Below, piece by piece: positions 1 to 9,830 of a stretch of 64,000 nucleotides of DNA (position 1 is the first letter of the stretch; every line of letters begins with the position of its first letter). The notes below the pieces were generated by a model that did no database searches, was not told where the DNA came from, and saw only the letters and a list, made by a program, of their open reading frames with translations. The stretch lies in contig JAYXKI010000012.1 in the NCBI GenBank assembly GCA_037892935.1, positions 434,001 through 498,000 on the forward strand, written 5' to 3'. The position numbers and the translations under genes are program-made. Source of the stretch: Phlebopus portentosus (lineage: Eukaryota; Basidiomycota; Agaricomycetes; Boletales; Boletinellaceae).

Positions 1-82
1 AAAAGCAACTCCAGAAATGAAAACAGTCCACAAGTAGTTGCTCCCGGGCCCATTATATTATAATGGCAGTTCTAGGACGGTC
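1..82. repeat. Tail of a further array unit to the left
   Basis: These bases match the end of unit U5 (about 41440-41517), including the short AT-rich inverted repeat just before the unit junction. The array therefore extends beyond the left edge. Relative to 41482-41504 the left arm of the inverted repeat is changed and now reads CCCGGGCCC. Confidence 0.8.
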
Positions 83-179
83 GCGATCATAGCTAAATTG
101 GTGCAGGATACGAATGTTTACTTCTCCGCCGGAATTCGGACTCAAACTACCTCGAATCACACATGAATGACTTGGTCCC

Positions 180-1810
180 ATGGTTCTCGACGCCAACCTT
201 CTCACTTGTGCAACCGTGTTGCTCTTTGGGAAGATATTCTCGTGCATAAGACCATCCCGAATGGACCTTTCTGTCGTGCAGGACGCCGAGTCAGTGATTC
301 TCGATGTTAGAACTAGGACGAAGCTACCGTACGACGTTGTTCTTCGAATCGTGTCGAGCCTGGAGGAGGATCAAGAGAAGGGACGACGGAGTTGGCTGAA
401 CCAGCACTCTACTCCAAAGACAGAGTTTGGCACGTGGCGTCGATCGAACTTTTTTATAGAGGTAGTCTTCGCAAGCAACAGGGCGTTCCTTGTATTCTGT
501 CATACATTAGAAAGGCGAAGGGATCTCCGTCGAACGCTGGTCCGATCAATCTTCTCTTATATATTTTGCACCGACGGAGCACGCAGAGAATTCGGCTTCG
601 ATCCACCTCTGGCTCTTGACCGTGTGTACGAAATGTGTCCAAACATACAACCGCGCACAGGGGGCAGAGTTATGTTTCTGAGCCATTTATATAGGAAAAA
701 AAAAGCCTGTGATTGGCAGATTTCCTTCAGACACTGATCGTGTTGCAAATAGAGTGCATATCCGCGTCATATAGAACGACTGGACGTCAATGAACTGACG
801 CACCTCGAGTTCAAGCCACCCGGAGGGGATCTGAATTTGCTCGCTTCGGTGCTCTGTTTTCCTGTGCTCGAAGATGCTCGAAGACCTCACCGTCATGAAC
901 TAGTCATCGCAAAATTCTGCACGGGTTTATAACCGTGTATGCGGTTTATGTTTCCTTATGAACTTTCATAATCAGTCATAAGCAGTTATAGTTGCTTGTA
1001 AACTGACGTAATACTACATAATACCATGCAGAATTTTGCGACGTATATGCCACACCTTAGCTCCTATAATCAAGTGCAGTGGCCGGAAATGCCACGAAAA
1101 GAAGGTTATGCCTCTTTTCGCGTTCCTCTCTGTTCGAAAACATATTTCTGCTGTTCCGAAGCTCCTCAGACGCTGGATTACGTGTTCTCGAAATTGTGAA
1201 CGGCACCTACCTGTGTGACGACGCGTGGTCCCGTATTGCGGCCGTCGGTACTTCTCTCGAAATATTTACCTTTGCCCCTTACTCTGTGTATATGGACTCA
1301 ACCTATTCATACCAGCTTCGATGGTCGCACTATGCATCCCCACCGACGTTTTCTACGTGGATTTACCGCCGGAGTCCCCTGATTCCCTTGAACCTCTTAT
1401 CAATATCCCCAGAAGCCTCAAACATCTTACAACGATAGAAATGCCTCTTTCGCTGCGTTTTCCGCAAGGTGCCTCCGAACTCGGTCTGCAGAGTGCGATC
1501 ACGAGTCTTATCATGATGCATCAAATAGGGAGGGCCTGTCCGTATTTGAGAACCATCCACCTATGCGGAATGAAACCTGGACAAGGACGTCCTGTTCTAA
1601 GTGATCTAGAAGATTTGGATACCAAGAGCGGTATCAAGCTGGTAAATACATTCACTGTAAGTAAAGAAGATACCTGTAACCTGTGATTTTTCTATTCAGC
1701 TCACCGATTTTCTCTTTCTTACACCAAGAATTGACGAGCACAATTATTCCAAGACGGTTCAGGAGAATAGACACTGTTTTACAGGACTGGACCGTAGAAT
1801 AATCCATTGA
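180..1810 (+). pseudogene. F-box-like/LRR-like gene copy, U1 (probably degraded)
   Basis: A reading frame opens at ATG 180. From about 285 it encodes an F-box-like stretch (LPYDVVLRIVSSLEEDQ and the following basic/aromatic residues). Further on are LRR-like pieces: a segment around 780-900 and a C-terminal part at 1225-1656 containing RACPYLRTIHLCG. A likely last intron (GTAAGT...TTCAG, 1657-1699) keeps frame to a stop at 1808. The parts lie in different frames, and a small TIR element sits at 905-1043. F-box proteins recruit substrates to SCF ubiquitin ligases, but the similarity here is weak and comes from motif shape only. Probably a broken copy; a multi-intron gene cannot be excluded. 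Confidence 0.4.
905..1043. mobile_element. 139-bp TIR element (MITE-like) in the U1 F-box-like gene
   Basis: The ends are inverted copies built on CGCAAAATTCTGCA. The insert is absent at the same site in U3 and U4, where the reading frame continues through MNYTLHL. The same insert occurs in U2, U5 and U6. It has no coding capacity. The target duplication is unclear; a TA-type site is possible. Confidence 0.7.
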
Positions 1811-2753
1811 ATACCAATTCTGCCAATAGATTCGAGAGGGTATCTCTTGATTTCGCTCGGAGACCACTTGTCTATGTGAGAAGGCAACCAGACGAGGACG
1901 AGTGTGGCAGAAAGGCATGGAAGAATCGACTACTCGAGAACGGGCCATCAAAAGGAGATAAGCGAAAGGACGCGCCTTTTACTTGCTCTAATCTCACTTC
2001 CTGGATTGGCTAGATGCTGTACCTGAGAGAACTGGTTTGCGGATGTAATATAATTCTGCGTCTTTTTATTTTTACCTATTGCATTCCCTCCTCTGCATGA
2101 GGGATCGGAAGGAGGATTTCTCTAGTGTATGAGGAAAGTATGCGACGAACGGGTCGTAATCAGAGAATGATGCGCTGAGCGTAAAAATCTATATCCAGGC
2201 AAAGGGTTTCCACGTGAAGTCAAAAACATACGTGACAGGTTCATTTCCGGACAGCGCTTTTCCGTACTCAAAAAGGTTGGAGACGAGCTTCCTTTCCTTG
2301 GAGTACCGGTCGACAGGAATCGGTTATTTACCATCGAGACAAACCACGCCGGGAGAGAATAACGACGGACGACGGTATACTGGTGTGGAGAGGATTGCCT
2401 ATGAGTCACGATTGGCTCGGGAGATTACGCAAAGAAATGAGACCAGTAAGGACATGTGAGACAAGTTGGAGGACACCAAGAGACGTCAGTTGGCTCTGAA
2501 AGAATATTTGCGAGAAATAGCCGACGTGTCAAGAAGAGTGCCCAAGCTGTACATCCCATCGCCAAGTTGTCCGCGGATTCTTGGGATACAGACTGTCTTG
2601 GCTCAAACGCAGTATCTGACCACAAATCTGATGGTTAGTAGTAGACTCGGGTATTTATGGACACGCACGGCCGAACGGACGACCCACTTGCGGGACAGTA
2701 CTTTTTTTCTTCGATCAGTCTTGGATTATAACTGGCAAATAGCACTCTAAGGC
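1807..2753 (+). other. Conserved segment of unknown function, U1
   Basis: Coding-like blocks conserved in all units lie between the F-box-like gene and the kinase. One is a 68-codon frame at 1807-2013. Another frame contains RDRFISGQGFYVLK in less damaged units. A third, 2466-2750, contains KEYLREIADVSRRVPKLYIP. They lie in different frames, so this is either a multi-exon gene or a decayed one. No family was recognised. Confidence 0.4.
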
Positions 2754-3357
2754 CTGGAGATCAGTATAAAGCGACCCCGTCGATCTATAAGTAGCAAAGT
2801 CAGTGCCAGATTAAGACGGTATCCTCAGAATTTGAACTCTGAGTCCTCAGGCCGCAGGGGTGGATCGGAAAACCTCCGAAGCATAACAGGCCACAGGAGA
2901 CAATGGTCGTAAAGCTTACCTATCCATATCCCAATCACAGAATACAATGCGAGCATTCATGTTTAATCAAGTTTTGAACTCACCTGCATTCTTGTCAGTT
3001 GCTCATAAGGATAAATATGGGAGGTTATAAGTATGAATCACTTGCATTACGTTGGCAAAGTTGGTATGAGAGGGGCCAGCGCAAACAGAATTTCATTGAT
3101 GGGATGATAAGGTTAGCCGATGAAAGAAGTCGATAAATATGGAAGGACCACGTGGAGAGACGCGACAAATCACGCTGTGACAAGCGTAGAATGAATTGAA
3201 CTCGGCACCGCCACAACTTCAACTTGTTTTCGAGCCACGACCAGTCGCACCTGACTCACTGTCCTTTATCCTTTCAGAAAAGGAAAGTAGGCCACAACCA
3301 AGCGTATCATTTAAGTATGTTCTGTGCATTTCCTTTCCTTAACATATCTCTGCTAAC
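2754..3357 (+). promoter_or_regulatory. Upstream region of the U1 kinase
   Basis: No gene is seen. The last 140 bp or so before the kinase ATG are almost identical in all six units and include a pyrimidine tract ending in CAG (about 3270-3280) that could be the 3' end of a 5'-UTR intron. Probably promoter and leader. Confidence 0.45.
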
Positions 3358-3818
3358 ATGTCCACTTATCCACAGTCGACTTACTCGAAGCATCCTCTTA
3401 TCGATCCTGCTACCGTCACTTCCACACCGCATACGCGCTTGAGGGCTAACGAGCTCAAGAAGAACCGTGGAGAATACGACAAGAAGGCGAAACTCGAGAC
3501 GGTCAACGATATAAACAAGGCTCTCGAAGGCGAACTGATGGACTCAATCCTGGAGGATGTTCCCAATCTCATCGAGAAGCGTTTCCCCGCAGTCTTATTT
3601 CAAAGACTGCGCGGCCAACATGGATCCATATCGCTCGCGAACGATCCCGACTTTCCAAACCACAAAGATCTGAAAGATTTTGATTCTGGATCAGGCCCCG
3701 TTGTCCAAGATGGTGGCTCCAATGCACAAGCTCCCTCCCAAGGACCCATCCCATCAGATCGAGACGTATTTGATGGCCCATTGATTCATAACACTGACTC
3801 TTCTCGACCTCGGCCTTC

Positions 3819-3823
3819 CAACG
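3819..3823. repeat. Target-site duplication CAACG, left copy
   Basis: CAACG at 3819-3823 and again at 9831-9835 flanks the copia element; intact kinase copies have it once. Confidence 0.92.
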
Positions 3824-3990
3824 TTTTAAAGGAATGAGCTTAACGGGTCTTCAGTACGAAGACATACGTACGGTGATACGAGAGGAAGCGAATCCTTATA
3901 TTACACGATAGCCTACCAGAGGCTTTTATATACTACTGATACAGCACGTGCTAATATTACATAATACAAGATAGAGTTTCCGTCTCAATA
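3824..3990 (-). repeat. 3' LTR of the copia element
   Basis: 167-bp direct repeat of 9664-9830 with one difference seen. The purine tract lies directly inside it at 3991-3998 (read on the minus strand). Confidence 0.93.
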
Positions 3991-4032
3991 CTCCCCTTCA
4001 ATCTAATAAGGTTATATCTTCTTAGATTGTGA

Positions 4033-7000
4033 TTAACCATCGGTCAATCCTATTAACGAATTTAAATGATTGAATTGTTTTACATTGAGTGATTTCGTCA
4101 ATGTATCGGCTCTCTGATTTGTAGTGTTAACATATTCAACTCGAATCGAATGATTTTGAACATAACAATGTACGAATGCTCTTCTTCGATCTAGGTGTTT
4201 CGTTCGAATGTCATGAGAAAATTCTTCAGAATTTACTACTTTGATTGCTGCTTGATTGTCTGAATACAATGTAATTGATCGTTCATTATCTTTTAAATTT
4301 AATTCTTCGGTAAAATGCTTTATCCATATAGCTTCTTTAGTAGCGTGTTGGAGTGCTTGGATTTCAGCTTCATAAACTGAAGCTGGTACTAAGTCTTGTC
4401 GTTTTGATGACCACGAAAACGATGAGTTTCGAATCGAGAAAATATATCCATTTATCGCTTTATATCCTTCAGTTATTGCTCCGTCTGAATCGCAATATCC
4501 ATCTATTATTAGCGGATAGCGTCCTCCAAGCTTTAACCATTTGTCTTTTGTTGTATTTAAATATGACAAAGCATATCTCGCAGCATTAATATGATTTTTA
4601 TCTGGATTTTGTAAATGTCGAGCTAACTGACCGGCAACATATGCCACATCGGGTCGCGTTGCGTCAGCTGCATAACGAATCGATCCTACTAAACTCATAA
4701 ACAGTTTTCTGTCTTCAAGATTTGGTTCTCCATAGTTTGAAGTTAATTTACTTTTTGGTATCATTGGTGTTTGACGTGTTCTTTCTTCTTCTATCCCAAA
4801 TCTCGTTGTGATATCTTCTATATATTTCTTTTGTCTTAATAATATGGTCCGATCGAATCTATTTCTTTTCATCTCGATACCGAGTAACCAATGGATTTCA
4901 CCATTGTCGGTTAAGTTTACGAATCTTTTGATATCAGATATTAATTGATCTTTTATGCCTTTAGTTTGGCTTATTATTGTAATGTCGTCTACGTGCATAA
5001 ATGTAATCAAATCTGGTTTTCTTAAAGTCCATCGGTAAAATACCGCGTAATCTTCAATTGATCTCGTTAGTCCGGCGGTGTTTAATATTTCATTAATTTT
5101 CTTATACCATCGTCGACCTGATTGTTTTAAACCGTATAATGCCTTTTTTAATCGTAGGACTTGTCCAGGTTTTATGTTTTTACAAAAATTTCCCGGTGGT
5201 GGTCGCATGTATATGATTTCGTCATCATTTAATTCTCCATACAAATATGCTGATTTAATATCAATTTGATGGATTTCATAATCATTGGCTGCTGCCCAAT
5301 GTAATAATAATCTCGCTGTTGATAGTTTCGCTACAGGTGCAAAGGTGTCTTGTGAAAAATAATCGATACCATCTATTTGGCTAAATCCTTGTGCAACTAA
5401 TCTGGCTTTATATTTGTCAATCGTTCCATCAGCTTTGTATTTTATGTTGTAAACGAATCTTGAGCCAACAATATTGGTATTTGGTGGAGGATATTCATAT
5501 ATCCATGTATCGTGTTCTATTAAAGAATCTACTTCATTTTTCATAGCTTCTCGCCATTTACTGTGATCAGGTCTTTTGAATATGTCTAAGTATGTTATTG
5601 GTGTTTTCATACTTTTGTTTAATTCGAGATTAAATTCTGTTAAGAAAATTGAAATATCTTCTTGTTTCTCTATTGCTAAGCCAGCTTCACGTTTTTTACG
5701 AGATGGTTCACGATGTCTCTGCAATCTTTCTTTCATTGTTGTTTCATTATTCTCATTATCGTCATTGGATGGTTGCTGTTCTAATATTTCTGATGGATCA
5801 ATTTTATCTTTCTCCCCTTGAGTTCGAATTTGTTTTGAAATTATGAACTCGACATTTCGTTCTGTTGTTACTTTTGAATCATGATATACGAAAATTCCGT
5901 CTTTTGTATTTGAGTCATATCCGACAAATTTCCCTATAATTCCTTTGTTTTGTAGTTTATTAACATTTTCTTTTCGATAAATGACGTCTTGACCGAATTC
6001 ATAAAGTCCATCTAAAATATAATTGGCAGTAAATCGTTTTTTAAATGGAGTTTCGAAATTTATTGCGCTTTTTGGGGATCTATTTGTTATAAATAATGCA
6101 TGTTGTGTTGCGTAATACCATAACCGTTGCGGTAAATTTTTTGCTGTTAGCATTGATCGTACGTGATTAAAAATAGTTTGATGCATTCGTTCTGCCACAC
6201 CATTTTGTTGAGGTGTATCATGTACCGTAAGTTTTCGAATTGTTCCTTGAGAATCGAGATAATCTGTAAAATCTTTTGATAAAAATACAGAATCATTATC
6301 TGATTGTAATGTTTTTATAGTTACTCCATTATGTAATTTTATCTTCGTAGAATATTTTATGTATTCAGTATACGCGTCATTTTTATGTTTTAATGGTAAC
6401 ATTTCTGACCATCGTGTTGAGTCATCAACTAAAGTTAACAGGTAAGATATCGAATTTAACGCCAATGTTGGCGCTGGGCCCCATATATCCATATGAAAAA
6501 GATCACCAAAGTTATTTGCTAATGGTGATTTCCTTTGATGCGGAATTATATTTCGTGAAATGTTTGCTTTTGTGCAATCAATACAATTTTTTGTTGTGTT
6601 GTCGTCTATAATTTTTTCAGTTATTATCTCTGGGTGATCTTTTAACATTTTCCGTATGTAACCATAACTTATATGTCCAAGTTTTCGATGTAATTCATCA
6701 ATTGTTATTGTGGCGATGATATTTGGTTTTAAATTAGGGGCGTTATAAATTCTGACTTCGTATAATTTTCTTTCCGACCTAATTATTGTTCCTAGATGTC
6801 GATTGTTTTTTATGATAGTACAAATATTTTTCTCCGTTATAAATTTGAAGTCGTTATCACACATTACTGCTTGTGAGATCAAAGTGCATTTAAATTTTGG
6901 CGATAAATAGACATTTGACAATTTTATTATTGTACAATTTTCAGACGTGCAAACGTTGTTGTTCACTTTAAACAAAATAAGCTTCACATCGCCTTTTTGA

Positions 7001-9474
7001 GAAACGGTGATGGCGGTGTCATCGGCTGTCCTGACTGTAATTGGTTCACAGTCAGTAATATTCGTTAAAATTTTTCGATATGGTGTAACATGAATGCTAG
7101 CACCAGAATCAAGTAGTGCGTTTGCAAAACTCACCGTTTCAGCATATTCCATTTGCGTATCTTCAGGTATCGTCGTTTCACGTTCGATAATGTTCACTTG
7201 TTTGCCACGTTTGATGGCCGCTTTCCTGATCGTCTCTGGTGTCGCTTCGCCTTTGAGGTTATTAGGGTGAAAACCCATCTCGATTTCCGCGTCTTCATTA
7301 GCTTTGTACCAGCCAAATGAATGAACGGCTCCGATTGGTTCAAGTAACTGCGGAAGTGATTTTTCGCCATAAAAGATTCCGTCGTCATCGGGGTCTTGTT
7401 CCATCGATAGTTGTCTAAAGAAATCATCGACATAATTTGTGCCGGCTGGTGATTCGGATGCCAGTTGAGTAGCGACTGTTTGTTGTCGTTTCGCAGGTGG
7501 TTCGAACGGGTTATTGGATGCTTGCCAGAGTCGAATACGCTTTTGATTCTCGTTGACGTTATCATCGTCCGAAAGATCAAGCGTTGTTGGTTGTGGAGTT
7601 ACCACTGGAAAGTTAGATTCTGGAGACAAAGTCGGTGTACCTGAACGCATTTGAGCCATATTCACTTCTTCGATGCGCGCTGAGTTAGATGAGGGTAATG
7701 CGTAAGAAGGAATGATAGCTTGAGCAGCCGCATTCGGATTCAAATAATTCGCCGGTGCTTGCGTAAGCGAAGATGTGGATCCAACGTTGTTTGTACGAGT
7801 TTGTCGAACTTTAACTGTTTGGGGTGTAGGTGGCGCACGGCAATCTTTTGATAGATGACCGAATTTCTTGCAATTGAAGCACTGGGGTGCTCCAGTTATC
7901 GCATGCGTAAACGGAGTAAAGGGTTTGTGGCTAAAGTTTGATCGGCCTCTACCTCGTCCACGAAAAGAGTTTCGATCCCAAGAACCTTTCCAAAAAGGTG
8001 TCGAAGATCCGTGGTAATTTGTATTCGAGGGGTGTTGATAATTCGTGCCCCTATTCATACCGCGTTGGTATTGCGACCGATGAGAAAAACTTCGTGCTCG
8101 GGTGGAAATTGGTCTCCCCCGAAAGGGACTTGGGTGAGAAGACGGTTGTTTTTGCGCCACATAATTTGCAAAAGCCGCACGTAGTTCGGCGATTAGTTCA
8201 TTTGGTGTGATAGACCTAATGGGTTGTCCCGCAGTTCGAGTAGCGTTGTAAAAATCTATACGCGCCTGTAACTGTTGGAAAACATAGCTATACTGCGGTG
8301 GGGTTGAATTCTGAATGGCCGACAGGTACGTGTCGTCTGTCGGTGTCTTGTTGTGCTGCGCGAGTAGACCATAAATTTGTTGTAACTTGTCTAAAGTTTT
8401 ATCGAATTCGGTAACGTGTCCTCGAACGTTAAATAACTTCGATACTTCTATTGCAGAAGTAACTGTTGTGCGCACGTCAAACCTAGTTCGAAGATAACCC
8501 ATAAATAAAATGACGGTTTGAAAACCAATCATATTCGCTAGAATTGTGTCGGGTAGTTTCGATTGAAGGACAGAAATAAGTTGATCGTTGGTTCGCTGAC
8601 CGTCTAAGTCAGTTGCCTCAGGGGTAGCAATCAAATGATCACCTAACCCCATCGCGCGTATCGTTGTGTGAACGCGTATGTTCCACATTTTGAAATTAGA
8701 ACCGTTCGGTTGCAGTTTTTCGATGCCCTTGAATGCTTCGTTAACATCACGGAATTCAAGATCCGGAGTGTAAAAAATGTGAGCGGGTGGTTGAGGTGGT
8801 GGTGTAGGCACTGGAGCTGGTGGTGCTTGTGCTGCCATTGAAGATGAAGATGATGATGAAGAGCTAGATGGACTAGAAGGTATTGATGGGCTAGGAGGCG
8901 GATTGTTCTGATTTTCAGGCGGTGTTCGTGGTGCGCTTATATGCGTTGGATGAGAGCTTACTCGAGTTTGCTGGCTCGCCTGATCAGTTTCATTTGCAGA
9001 TTCTTCATCTTCATTTTGCTCATTACGAGTCTCATCTATTGGATTAATTTCCGTTGCGTCTTGTGATTCCCCATATGGTAATTGGGTTAACGGAACTTCG
9101 GGTTGTTCGGAAATGTTTATTCTTTCGAGGTAAGGTTCCTCAATTCTCGGTTGCTCCGCTCCCGAGTGCATGAATCTCCCCTGTCTCATTACCACGACAT
9201 TAATTGTTTGTGTTCCAGCATTTCTTACTCTACGAGGTCGTCGTTGTTGCTGTTGATGTTGTGGTTGTTCAATCGGAGCATAATGGTAAAAACGTCTATG
9301 TTCGGTAGTAAAAGTTACACGATTTCCCTGTGAACGATTATACCGTGTTGTTGTTTGGCTCTCTCCATCTCTCTTTCCATCCACCCGGTGCCAGTCATCT
9401 CGTGCTGCTGGATATTCATCAGGCGTACTCTGTCCAGTCGTTCTGTATGAAGCGTGTGCGGTGATAGTTGACAT
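4033..9474 (-). CDS. Copia Gag-Pol polyprotein (1813 aa)
   Basis: Single uninterrupted frame encoding all functions for copia retrotransposition. From the N terminus: a low-complexity Gag region; a CCHC zinc knuckle CFNCKKFGHLSKDC (about 532-545); an aspartic protease with DSGAS (about 788); an integrase with HRKLGH zinc region (about 930) and D/D/E core segments DIWGPAP (about 995), SDNDS (about 1057) and QQNGVAERM (about 1095). Then reverse transcriptase with DIKSAYLYGE (about 1410) and the active-site box HVDD (about 1494, where copia usually has YVDD). RNase H follows with CDSDGA, ASVYEAE and YSDNQAA, ending near TKSLNVKQ. Gag and Pol are fused without a frameshift. All core motifs are present, so the element may be active. 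Confidence 0.95.
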   Translation of the reverse strand: MSTITAHASYRTTGQSTPDEYPAARDDWHRVDGKRDGESQTTTRYNRSQGNRVTFTTEHRRFYHYAPIEQPQHQQQQRRPRRVRNAGTQTINVVVMRQGRFMHSGAEQPRIEEPYLERINISEQPEVPLTQLPYGESQDATEINPIDETRNEQNEDEESANETDQASQQTRVSSHPTHISAPRTPPENQNNPPPSPSIPSSPSSSSSSSSSSMAAQAPPAPVPTPPPQPPAHIFYTPDLEFRDVNEAFKGIEKLQPNGSNFKMWNIRVHTTIRAMGLGDHLIATPEATDLDGQRTNDQLISVLQSKLPDTILANMIGFQTVILFMGYLRTRFDVRTTVTSAIEVSKLFNVRGHVTEFDKTLDKLQQIYGLLAQHNKTPTDDTYLSAIQNSTPPQYSYVFQQLQARIDFYNATRTAGQPIRSITPNELIAELRAAFANYVAQKQPSSHPSPFRGRPISTRARSFSHRSQYQRGMNRGTNYQHPSNTNYHGSSTPFWKGSWDRNSFRGRGRGRSNFSHKPFTPFTHAITGAPQCFNCKKFGHLSKDCRAPPTPQTVKVRQTRTNNVGSTSSLTQAPANYLNPNAAAQAIIPSYALPSSNSARIEEVNMAQMRSGTPTLSPESNFPVVTPQPTTLDLSDDDNVNENQKRIRLWQASNNPFEPPAKRQQTVATQLASESPAGTNYVDDFFRQLSMEQDPDDDGIFYGEKSLPQLLEPIGAVHSFGWYKANEDAEIEMGFHPNNLKGEATPETIRKAAIKRGKQVNIIERETTIPEDTQMEYAETVSFANALLDSGASIHVTPYRKILTNITDCEPITVRTADDTAITVSQKGDVKLILFKVNNNVCTSENCTIIKLSNVYLSPKFKCTLISQAVMCDNDFKFITEKNICTIIKNNRHLGTIIRSERKLYEVRIYNAPNLKPNIIATITIDELHRKLGHISYGYIRKMLKDHPEIITEKIIDDNTTKNCIDCTKANISRNIIPHQRKSPLANNFGDLFHMDIWGPAPTLALNSISYLLTLVDDSTRWSEMLPLKHKNDAYTEYIKYSTKIKLHNGVTIKTLQSDNDSVFLSKDFTDYLDSQGTIRKLTVHDTPQQNGVAERMHQTIFNHVRSMLTAKNLPQRLWYYATQHALFITNRSPKSAINFETPFKKRFTANYILDGLYEFGQDVIYRKENVNKLQNKGIIGKFVGYDSNTKDGIFVYHDSKVTTERNVEFIISKQIRTQGEKDKIDPSEILEQQPSNDDNENNETTMKERLQRHREPSRKKREAGLAIEKQEDISIFLTEFNLELNKSMKTPITYLDIFKRPDHSKWREAMKNEVDSLIEHDTWIYEYPPPNTNIVGSRFVYNIKYKADGTIDKYKARLVAQGFSQIDGIDYFSQDTFAPVAKLSTARLLLHWAAANDYEIHQIDIKSAYLYGELNDDEIIYMRPPPGNFCKNIKPGQVLRLKKALYGLKQSGRRWYKKINEILNTAGLTRSIEDYAVFYRWTLRKPDLITFMHVDDITIISQTKGIKDQLISDIKRFVNLTDNGEIHWLLGIEMKRNRFDRTILLRQKKYIEDITTRFGIEEERTRQTPMIPKSKLTSNYGEPNLEDRKLFMSLVGSIRYAADATRPDVAYVAGQLARHLQNPDKNHINAARYALSYLNTTKDKWLKLGGRYPLIIDGYCDSDGAITEGYKAINGYIFSIRNSSFSWSSKRQDLVPASVYEAEIQALQHATKEAIWIKHFTEELNLKDNERSITLYSDNQAAIKVVNSEEFSHDIRTKHLDRRRAFVHCYVQNHSIRVEYVNTTNQRADTLTKSLNVKQFNHLNSLIGLTDG

Positions 9475-9647
9475 TCTTTTACCCCAGGAAATAGGACTTC
9501 GTCGTATTCGTAGTAGTTTCGATATATCCTGTACGGAACCAAATTTTCTGGATCGCGTTCTAGGAACGTAGTAAACGTGTATGTTCTCGTTTTTATGTGC
9601 ACCGTATCGACGAATGTTAAATCCGAATAAGTTTTCTTTGCGGGGTA

Positions 9648-9663
9648 GGCAAGGCTCATAACC
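9648..9663 (-). other. Putative primer-binding site, initiator tRNA half-molecule type
   Basis: The 16 bases touching the 5' LTR read GGTTATGAGCCTTGCC on the element strand. This is complementary to the anticodon stem-loop of initiator tRNA-Met (GGCTCATAACC), not to a tRNA 3' end. Drosophila copia is known to prime from a half-tRNA cut in that loop. Exact pairing with this species' tRNA is inferred. Confidence 0.65.
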
Positions 9664-9830
9664 TTTTAAAGGAATGAGCTTAACGGGTCTTCAGTACGAA
9701 GACATACGTACGGTGATACGAGAGGAAGCAAATCCTTATATTACACGATAGCCTACCAGAGGCTTTTATATACTACTGATACAGCACGTGCTAATATTAC
9801 ATAATACAAGATAGAGTTTCCGTCTCAATA
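9664..9830 (-). repeat. 5' LTR of the copia element
   Basis: 167-bp repeat of 3824-3990, followed by the second CAACG copy at 9831-9835. Confidence 0.93.

Larger units (their letters stand above)
3824..9830 (-). mobile_element. Ty1/copia LTR retrotransposon, 6007 bp
   Basis: Complete copia element inserted antisense in the U1 kinase. It has two 167-bp LTRs, a 5-bp target duplication, a purine tract AAGGGGAG next to the 3' LTR, a primer-binding site next to the 5' LTR and one long gag-pol frame. I see a single LTR difference (G at left, A at right, in the stretch GAGGAAGC[G/A]AATCC), so the insertion is young. In element orientation the LTR starts TATTGAGACGG and ends TTTAAAA, not the usual TG...CA. 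Confidence 0.95.
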
